Below are positions 49,801 to 59,138 of a stretch of DNA of 64,000 nucleotides, piece by piece. The notes beneath the pieces were generated by a model, which did no database searches, had not been told where the DNA came from, and worked only from the letters and a program-made list of their open reading frames with translations. Both the position numbers and the translations under genes were made by a program. Numbering within the stretch: the first letter of the stretch is position 1; the number at the start of each line of letters is the position of its first letter. Origin of the DNA: Neoechinorhynchus agilis (Eukaryota > Acanthocephala); NCBI GenBank assembly GCA_051530055.1, contig CM121341.1:16120001-16184000 (forward strand), given 5' to 3'.

Positions 49801-50382
49801 TACATTAATTAATAAAACGTGTTTATATATATTCCTTAAGCGGTATTTCGCCACCTTTCGTTGTACGTCATTGGCGGTAACGGAGAACATTTAAAGTGTT
49901 TTAAAGTATGTATTTGATTGGAAACTGACTTTTGAAGATTATTCCGAAATCCACAGTAAATTTCTATTGCGTAGTTTTAGAAGCTTGGAGATTTAGTCAG
50001 CGAATATTAATCATCGAGAGAGAAATCCTTAAAAGGTTTTAATTGTTTTGATTGTATGGCGTGAATACGCGGGATCGCCATCCCCGAAACAGCCTTTTAT
50101 CCGAGATTATGATTGCCACATCTTCAACTCTATTATTCCAAAAGATTTTCTCTCGATGATTGGCAATATTGTTTAGGGTAGCTCGCACCAGAAAATTCGT
50201 TAAAAAAATTTAATTACAAAAATTCGAAACAGCGGTAATGTTAGTACGCCCATTGGTTGAGTTATGACATTTCGTCTGAAAAGGAGGCGAGGTTTCCTCG
50301 TGTAATATTTTCTAATAATAAGAATGGAATCTTGATTCGAGATTATGGTCACACCACCATTCAACACTAAGCTTAATTATGA

Positions 50383-50560
50383 CTTGTGGTGAAGATAATC
50401 CCGCTTACAAATCATTTTATTGTACTGAAATATTTCGGAGGAAACCTCGCCATATGAATCATTGCTTGTAAGTTTTTTCAACTGTGATGGCGAGGTTTCC
50501 TCTTCCGAAATATTTCACTACATCAAAATGATTTATAACCGGGATTATCTTCACTACAAG
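50383..50560. repeat. Foldback repeat, arms of about 70 bp
   Basis: Left arm 50383-50452 (cttgtggtgaagataatccc and on to aaacctcgccat) pairs with right arm 50486-50560 (atggcgaggtttcc and on to gggattatcttcactacaag). The core tgaaatatttcgg is shared with repeats at 20.1, 33.8 and 61 kb. An additional half-copy lies at about 50283-50350. Confidence 0.88.
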
Positions 50561-51672
50561 TTAAAATCTACCGTCTCGATGTATTTTCTCGATATGACTG
50601 AGCTTAATATTCGATCAACAAACGGTGATTTTAAACCACAGACGAAATCTTCAGTACTTCGCAAAACCAGAGTATTGTTTGTTAAATCTTCCCAGTATTT
50701 TCGACTATTAGCTGCGTTGGCAGGTTCTTCTGTGTTTTTCCTCACCCGGCGATCGAGTTAAAATTAAATTTAAAAACGTTTGCTATAGAGACAAAAATGA
50801 CGTCATAACGATTTTTTAATTTAAAGCAATTCTTTCTGAGCTGAGAAGACCAGCGACAAAAGTTCTAACACTACAAATATCTTGATGCTTGGATCTAAAA
50901 CGTACTTTGTATTACGGGTACCGTTTGTTTTTGAGTATTTTCCGTAAGATGTTCTTGGTTTTTTGTACCATGTGTTTGGGATATTAGAGAACGTTGCTTT
51001 GGTATTTTGTAGCTGCTTTCTTTTGAATTGATATTTTACATAAATTTTGAGCATTAGACACGGAGATTTTTAGACTTGTTCAACGATCTCAAATCTTTAA
51101 ATTTTATACAGTTTGTAATTTATAAAAGTTCCGATGTGAACGAAGGAGCATCTTTACCCTCCATTGCCTCAAGGATGCATCCAGCATTCAATTTCTGAAT
51201 CGTCGATTCTATGATATAAATAGTTTGCTGCATGAGGTGATGTTGCGACCAACCATTTTACAACGTGCCTGGTCCGACGGAATAAATTGTATCAATGGCG
51301 AGAGGTTGGAAAATGTAAAACGACGGATCGAGGAATTTGCATTTCTCCTTTTTTCGGTGCCTAAACTGCGAGGGATGATTTGGTCTTCGATATCGTCTTC
51401 GAACAGGCGAAATCCCAAGGAGACGGTTTCTTTCCCAAACCGACTGGCTAGAGGCAAGATGGAATGTCTGTCATCGACGGGATTGGTAAAGCTATAAGAA
51501 AACCAACGGACCATTTGTTGCGGCCGCGAGTAGGCGTGCTCGTTCTTTGGGGACGGCACAACAACCAAGGAGGTTTTATAGAAAAGATGGAATCTTTGAT
51601 TTAGTTGGGTACTTTCGTCAGGAACGCGCATTAAAAACTTATACCTTCTAAATATCGATTTATTTTTCAGAA
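50561..51672. other. Upstream region of the TDRD12-like gene
   Basis: No gene supported. It ends in a strong acceptor (ttatttttcag, 51660-51670) two bases before the ATG of the next gene. Confidence 0.45.
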
Positions 51673-54600
51673 ATGAAATCATATGATAGAAACGAATACC
51701 TAATAAAGCGAATTCTAAATCCTAGCGACTTTTACGTGGTTCGAAAAGACCTAATCGATTACTCAGTCGAGCCGGACTGCTGTACAAATATAATCGATCA
51801 TGCCGTTCTACCAATTGGTGCAATCGTTGGTTGCTCCATGAGTGATGGCAGAGTGAAACGAGCTCGTGTTATTGGTGTAATTGGCGAGGAATCTCCACAA
51901 ATAAGTTTGGAATTGGCAGATACAAGCGAAATGATTGGTGTTATCGATATAAATCGAATATCACGAATTCCGGTATCTGAAAAGAAAAATCTTGGTGCTA
52001 CTCACGTATCTTTGCATGGAATAAAACCACTGTCAATGAAAATGGATAATCTTACAGTAAAAGTGGAATTAAAAGAATCCCATGAATGGTCCTTGATTGC
52101 AATTCGAGCTTTTCGAAGTCTCATTGAAGAGTCCTGCGAGGTCAAAGTTGCATTCGTTGGACTTCACAAAGTACGACTTACGATTGTAAGGGATTACGGT
52201 AGAAGAATAGACGTTGCTGAGTATTTGTGTGAGAGAAAATTCGCAGTCAAGACTGAAACAGAACACGTTGATTTGAATGTTATCGAAGATGAAGGTTATG
52301 GAAATCCAAGTGGCGAGGATGACATCGATAACAGAAAAGTGCTTAATTTTAGATTGAATGAGTACGTTAAAATTGTTGACATTACGGATAATTTAAGCGT
52401 AGATGAGTTGGAAGCAGCACGACCGAGTGGACGTCGATTTCACCTCGACGTTTCAATTGCTTCAAAGGCATACCTACTGCGACCACCACAACAATCAGCT
52501 GTTCTCACTCGAATGGGACTTCTTCTAATGCGTGGTTTTAGTAATCTTCACGTTATCCATCGCAATGTACACGATTTCTTCATTGAATCTACAAAATTCG
52601 CGTTAAGTGTAGGAAAATCTTGTTTTGTATGTTCATCTGTTGATCAATGTACAATTCTAAATGATTGGCTGAGAAATAAGTTTGAGTTCAGGCACCGGTG
52701 TTTTGTCGTTAATAGTCAAACAGTCCTAAAAGCACACGAACGTTCTCTTAAAAGTGGATCGTTTAATTTGCTAATCGCCGTACCAACAGTTGTAGCCGAA
52801 TGCGTCAAACAGTGGGAAATAATATTTCGAACGCTAATCATAATTGACACTAATTGTCTCATTGATGAATACAAATCTTCTGCTGATCAAATGTTCAGAT
52901 ATATTGGTCACATGGACTGTGTAGCCAATGATTTGTTTCGTGATGCAACTCCTGACGATAAGACTACAACGATTATCGTGCATTCCAGGGAGTATTATGA
53001 GGCCCATGAGAGACAAATTTATCAGTGGTTGTTTCCTAGTCAATTGAAGACCCTTAAAATGAGAAATCGTTCAATAAGTGACAAGCAGTTACAAATAAAA
53101 GGACCAATGCTAACTTTGTTTGGATCAGCAATGAGTGCTGAGTTGCGAAGTCAACGAATGGCAATTATACCTCATTTTATTCAATCCATAGATCGCTTAG
53201 AAGAACTTAAAATTCTTTTGGGTGCAGCTATTGCCGATCCTCGAAGTGGAATACTGGTTGTGTGCACATCTTTAAGCTCAAAGATATTAGTAACAAACGC
53301 TATTAGAAAGGAGTTTGGCGTGCTCATAGGAATCGCTGTTTACGGCAAGAGTTTTTGAGTTGATGGGATTAGAGATTTTTAGATTTTACTACATTGAAAA
53401 TTGCATAGCTATAATTACTCGAAATTTAATACTTTCTATATTCAAAAACTCTCGGTTTACTTCGTTGATGAAATTCTCGACATCAACCAAGCTCATCGTT
53501 CATGGATAATCTATGATCGACCAACCAATCAATCATTTGGTTCTCATTTTGACACAATTATTATGCTGGCAAATGCGTTTCATCCATTTCGCATCACATT
53601 TCTCCTTGATACTCGAAGGGAGTCTTATGGTAAGGACGAATTAACTGTTGATTCTCTCATCAAAGGCTCACATATCGAGTGGCCCAGAATGGATTTTAAG
53701 GAGTATGAAACTCGGTACATATGCCGTCACATCGCCTTCTTCGGTGAATGCATGAGCAAAACTCGTTGTCGTAATCTTGTCCCGATGCTGGGCAAATGTG
53801 AATTGGTTGACATTTGGCCAAAAGAGGGCACACGAGAGATGAAGATAAAGGTAAAATCAGTTATAAGTCCTAATCTTGTATACGGTTTCCCTGTAGATGG
53901 ATTCGAGCCCGTTGAAGCACCGTCGATGGATGTGGATCTTCAGTTAGCAATGACGAATCCACAAGTTGCCCGCATAACACAGGCTAACACATGTCTCTAC
54001 GCTTATCGTGACAACGTTCGTGCTTGGAAACGCGTCAATCTTTTATCTGAAGATGGCCTTTTGGTATTATTGATTGACTCGGGTCTCTGTCGTATCCTCA
54101 AGTCGACATCGGAGCTATATGAACTTCCCGAGAAATTCCAGCAAATTCCTCCATGTGTGATTGAATGTGTGGTATGTGGACTGCGACCAGTGGATCAAGG
54201 ACAATCTGATTGGCCACCAACCACTTCCTTAAACATACACAAGCATTTTTTTAAGAAGACGGTAATGGTCAATGTTATATCCGCGGTTCGAAATTCTTAC
54301 AACGCCCTTACCGTTTTTGCGTCTACTTTTTGTGAAGTTCCATCAGTTACACTCGGCCCATCACGACAGACAATTAGTCTCCATGGGAAATCCATGCGGC
54401 AGTTTCTACTTGAGAATCGATTAGGTATAGATAATCGCGAACCTCATATAAGCGTGATCGAACAGTTGTTCGGTATAAGACGTGAGTATGACAGAGCGAT
54501 CGATTTCAACGATACGACCTCTGGGCAACACGATCAAATCGTAAGAATAATCAATTTGTCTGAAAAATCACTACATGTAATTGATCAAACTCGTTATGGA

Positions 54601-57164
54601 CAATTTGAGGAACTTAATCGAGAGATACAATTATCAGCCCCCATTACCATTAGTCTTCTAGACGTTCATATCGGACAACTGTGCTTGGTTCAACGAGGAG
54701 ACAAACAATGGCTTCGGTGTCGCTTAGTGAGAGATAGGTGCGTAGAAAAAGGTGTAAGAATTTTAAGGTTTGCATCGATCGATCTTGGAGACGAATTTGA
54801 AATCGAGAAGCGAAGTCACCAATCACTGAAAGATGATGTGAAGCTCCTAACTCCCCGATTTTCAAATATTCCGCCGTTTCACATCCTTGTGCCGATTCCG
54901 ATTCCTATTGCTATTACATCTATTTTTAAAGAACCAAATATGGTCATGCAAAGACACCAGTTTCGTATTGAGCATTCGACTTGTGTTATGAGATTAATGG
55001 ATATTGGACTGAACGGAGTCGCAGTTGTACCAAGTGATCTGTTCCTTACTTGTATAGCATTCCACAATTCTAATCGTGTCCGCGATTATCTTGAACGAGT
55101 ACAAAAGGTTGATGATGATTTAGAACAGTTTATGTCTCGTGTAGGTCAGGTATCCTCAGTCCTGTGAATTATATTTTGCTTCATAATAGTTTTGAATTCA
55201 AATGAATATTGTACTAAATGAAAATTAATATACCTTCACTTACAATGAATTCCCGGATGAGAAGTACATCCAAATTGCAAGCATGGTGTAAAAATCCTAG
55301 AAATTTCAAAGTATGCTTAAAATTCAAGACTAAGTTTTTAACCAAAGGGGTTTAAATATTACGCTTTTCTGATGTTTACTAAAATTACATGCGTGCGCCT
55401 GGGTCAAAAGTACAACATATTAAGAATTATCGTTACAGTTTCATACTTGTAATTCCACTAAAAAGCAAATGAGGCCGAATGCTTGCTTTCCCCTGTATTT
55501 CTGTCACGATGGAAGATACCTGTAGGAGATCAGAGAGACTATGATGAGCTCGACAGCCTTTCACTTCAAACCTTGTGTCTCATGTGTGAATGTCGATGCT
55601 TTAACGAGCACTTTATCAAGCACGTGTACGATTCGACAATGTTTCATTACGTTAGTGACAATGCTGAAGATTCACGGTTGATCCTTGAAGTATCACTTCG
55701 ACTTATTTCACTTATATTCTCGTACGGTTGTGAGCAATCAACTGGCCATTACATTATAGATTTCCTGATCGACAACAATTCATGCTTTATTCCATTACTG
55801 ACCGAAAACCCAAATTACTTTTCAGCATTATGGAAATCTGCCATTGATTTTGATCGATGTGATATTGTCGGCATAATTCCAGAAGTAATCAACGGACATT
55901 ATGCCCGGTGCGTGCTCGAGCACATGAAAACTATCTGTTTAACCGCGAACACGAGTGAAAGTTTGACTGAGGCTTACCAAAAACAAACGTCGATTCTTCA
56001 ATCTATTGCCACTGAAGATGAAAACGATTCGAGCATTGATGACAAAAAGGTCGACTCGGTTGAGCGGATGGATACAATTAGTTCTGATTTATCGGACGAT
56101 AGTAGCACGCGAAGCAAGTTTAGTTGTTCATCTGAAGAAGACCGTTATATGGCCAATAAGTTCGCTCGGTCGTATATCAAAGTTCTTAGGAAGGCGACAA
56201 AAAATCAAGTTGAATCCAAGATGGATTTCAATCAACCTGCTGCAAAAGCCCATCTTGAAGACGACGCTCGTATTTACAATGAGAAAGGCAAGGAACCTCT
56301 TCCTTATCCCAATATTTACTGGAGTCAAAAAGGATTCGGTTTACGCCTGAGATTACAAATCAATCTCACTGAAGAACCGCAAATTGAATGACATTGATAA
56401 AGATGGATGGGGAGGAAGGCGGCTAAGTGCTGGTTATATTCACTATGATATATTGTCTTGACTATTTGCAGTTTTGTCTCAAGAATCCAGAATTTCCTGT
56501 TCAGTTTACTTAGTCATAGACCTTTTGTGCGCAGTTTAAGTATAAGGAATGCAGACGAATTTCCAGAAATCCAAATTTTTCTTCACTCGACAAAGATAAT
56601 TAGAAGCGATCGAATACTGCATCTGATTTGATCGACATGAGCAGAATTTTCGTAGCTATGTTCAATCACTAAAATTGTCGAATGTGCAAATGGTAACAAT
56701 TTTAAATCTTCTTACTAAGCGTTTCTTTTACAGATTTCTCTATATCGTTCATCGATGTTCTAATTGATTCTTCGGACAAACGAACTTTGACGGTTAAGGC
56801 CAAAGGATACGATGTTTTATATGGATTCAGGGTTCGTCTTTATTCAATTGTCTCAAGGCGTTTCAAGATAGTACGAAATCTATCTGATTTTATCATTAAA
56901 TTCAACAAACACAACAAATCTGACTGGCCGTCTCTATGTGACAAGAAATATCGTTTCATTACTTACGACCCGGACGCCGTTGATCATACGAGTGGCTCCG
57001 ATGAGGATGTTGAACAACAATTGGAACTAGCAAATGAAATGTTAAAGAATGCAAAAAGTGACCCGGTTCAAGCCGAAGAAAACAACGATGATGCGATAAG
57101 CGATGATGAAGCAGATGGAGAAGATCAGGTGTATGAGGAGCGAGATGCGTTATGGGATTATTAG
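51673..57164 (+). CDS. tdrd12: TDRD12/Yb-like Tudor-helicase protein with C-terminal CS domain
   Basis: Germline granule factor of the piRNA pathway in animals that have it. Segments: 51673-53347, 53453-55144, 55466 to about 56388, 56734-57164. Order: N-terminal Tudor-like region (residues 1-110), a degenerate DEAD-box helicase (about 265-560: LRPPQQSAVLTRMGLLLMRG; IIIDTNCLIDEY where DEAD is expected; SGILVVCTSLSSKILVTNA in the C-lobe), a Cys/His cluster (YICRHIAFFGECMSKTRCR), an extended Tudor domain (ANTCLYAYRDNVRAWKRVNL, LPEKFQQIPPCVIECVV), a second Tudor-like region (VHIGQLCLVQRGDKQWLRCR), a helical block, and a p23/CS domain (YPNIYWSQKGFGLRLRLQIN, VLIDSSDKRTLTVKAKGYDV) before an acidic tail. 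The missing DEAD residues suggest no ATPase activity, as in TDRD12/Yb proteins. The first junction is non-canonical; the last has AG but no GT donor before the stop. Confidence 0.8.
53348..53452 (+). other. Putative non-canonical hairpin intron, TDRD12-like gene
   Basis: The helicase frame stops at 53358 and resumes in another frame after about 53450 (LSVYFVDEILD). AGAGTTTTTGA (53348-53358) and TCAAAAACTCT (53442-53452) are perfect 11-bp inverse arms right at the two breaks. No GT-AG pair joins the frames. Confidence 0.55.
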
Positions 57165-58148
57165 CTCGTTATGATGTCCATAAAAACAAACATGGAGCCT
57201 CTGTACGTTAGTGGCCACTCACCGTGTAATAATAAGCGATATCCCCACTCTCATGCCTCTGTTTTTCGCTTATATCAAAGGGAGACGATTTTTATTTTTT
57301 GTTTCGTTAAATGAAACTATTTTAGGAGATGCAATGAAAGCCCGGGAACCTGTTATAGTTGGCTGTTTTGAGTCAATATGATACGACTTTTTTGAATCTC
57401 AAATACAATTTTGGCGAATTTCAACAGCGATTTCATTGTAATATAAAGAGAGCGTTACGAAGAAATCAAAATTTCAAAGCAGTCGTCTTTGATCGCATCA
57501 GATTCGAGGATTCGCGAGGGTCTTCGTCTGGATTAGGAAACAAAGCGAACAGTTCTTTTGGCTGGACAATCCGTGTCCTTCTAATCCAAAAGAATTGGGA
57601 TGTCCCTTGCTGCTATCTTAAGCGGGGCATGGTGTTTTTGCAGTTTAGTTCTCAACAACGACGGCGCCCTTGGATGTTTCCCGGCCGATCCGGGGGACGA
57701 TGCACCCCATTGTCTGTCTTGATCCATTATATTGGTTTTCATCATAGAATGGAAATGAACGGGGACCGTGCGTGTTACTGAGATCTTTTGACTTAATCCC
57801 AGATCCGATTGCTCGGGCGTAAATCCACACGGTTCGTAGCAAAACTAGAAGCTGAGGTGATGTGAGTACTGACGGTTACGGTGATCGCCAGCCCTAGTCT
57901 CCGCTTATTCCGAATCACTGTTGAGTATTTTCATCGTAGACCATGTAGTCTTCAAATGTTTACGGCTCCTAATAGACATGTTGGGTAACCATAGCGACGA
58001 AGAACCCTCGAAGTTCCAACCTGCATAGTTCTGCAAGGTAGTCCCCAACTTTAGCGTTTCCTACTAAGGGGGAAATGGGGCTGGAGTACTTTTAAACGTT
58101 GTGATTTCTCGAATATCAAACACGAAAGTGGCGTACCTTTACTTTCAG
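57165..58148. other. Intergenic between TDRD12-like and SF3A2
   Basis: A 140-codon frame at 57359-57781 has no family resemblance and I do not call it. 57580-57720 is G+C-rich. The region ends with acceptor actttcag at 58148, directly before the SF3A2 start codon. Confidence 0.4.
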
Positions 58149-58859
58149 ATGGATTTTCAGAACCGTCCAGGTGGCAAAACCGGTAGCGGTGGTTGCGCAA
58201 ATGCGAGTGAAAGCAATCGCGATCGTCGCGAGCGATTGCGCCAGTTAGCTCTCGAAACCATTGACCTCGCTAAGGACCCGTATTTCATGAAGAATCATCT
58301 TGGTTCCTATGAATGCAAACTGTGTCTTACTCTCCACAACAATGAAGGCAGCTATTTGGCTCATACGCAAGGCAAGAAGCATCAGTCTAATCTAAGTAGA
58401 AGAGCAGCAAAGGACGCTAGAGATGGACCTAGCTTATTACAACCTTCTCGTCCACAAGTCGATATAAAAAAGTTCATAAAGATTGGTCGGCCTGGTTACA
58501 AAGTCACGAAGCAGCGTGATCCGGTGACAAAACAGCAAAGTCTATTGTTTCAAATTGATTATCCAGAGATAGCAGAAGGAGTTGTTCCTCGACATAGATT
58601 CATGTCCGCCTATGAACAACACGTGGAACCACCGGATAGGAGGTACCAGTACCTTCTGTTCGCTGCAGAACCTTACGAGACGATTGCCTTTAAATTACCA
58701 AGCCGGGAGTTGGATAAGGACGGAGAAAAGTTCTGGACTCATTGGAATAAAGAAGTCCAACAGTTCTTTCTTCAATGCACTTTTAAAATCGATTCGAGAA
58801 TACCAATGCCAAGTTTACCGACTGCACCACCTACCGCGATGTATCCTACGACGGGGTAA
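58149..58859 (+). CDS. SF3A2: Splicing factor 3A subunit 2 (SF3A66)
   Basis: U2 snRNP component needed for branch-point recognition and pre-spliceosome assembly. Single exon, 236 residues, start chosen at 58149 because it gives the invariant MDFQNRPGGKTGSGG and directly follows an acceptor. Other near-identical blocks: SNRDRRERLRQLALETID, the matrin-type zinc finger YECKLCLTLHNNEGSYLAHT (C-x2-C, H-x5-H), IGRPGYKVTKQRDP, SLLFQIDYPEIAEG, RHRFMSAYEQ, EPYETIAFKLPSRELD and FWTHWNKEVQQFFLQ. The long proline-rich C-terminal tail of vertebrate SF3A2 is reduced to about 20 residues (SLPTAPPTAMYP), as in some invertebrates. Confidence 0.97.
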   Translation: MDFQNRPGGKTGSGGCANASESNRDRRERLRQLALETIDLAKDPYFMKNHLGSYECKLCLTLHNNEGSYLAHTQGKKHQSNLSRRAAKDARDGPSLLQPSRPQVDIKKFIKIGRPGYKVTKQRDPVTKQQSLLFQIDYPEIAEGVVPRHRFMSAYEQHVEPPDRRYQYLLFAAEPYETIAFKLPSRELDKDGEKFWTHWNKEVQQFFLQCTFKIDSRIPMPSLPTAPPTAMYPTTG

Positions 58860-59138
58860 TAAATGAAACTATCATTGTGAGTCGAAAACGCCTTTAATGT
58901 GGAATACCGCATAGTAATAAAAGTGAATCAGAGGATCCGCTGATTTGCCTTTACAACTTGTCTAAAACTTACAGAATCCTTTAGAAGAGATTATAAATTT
59001 GTCTTTCTGAATTGAGACCGTATTTGAAATTGTCTGAGTTATATCAACACCCTTGGCTGTGCGATTCAAGGCAACCATTATTAAAACCACAAGTAGCTCT
59101 CATGTACATGTCTTCCACTTTTATTTTTTCATTACCAG

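Noticed and set aside
57359-57781. 140-codon plus-strand frame between TDRD12-like and SF3A2
   Set aside because: No domain, no acceptor-abutted ATG, erratic composition; treated as chance.
57840-58060. Possible 5S rRNA or snRNA-like G+C-rich stretch
   Set aside because: No match to internal control regions or Sm-site layout that I could verify by eye.
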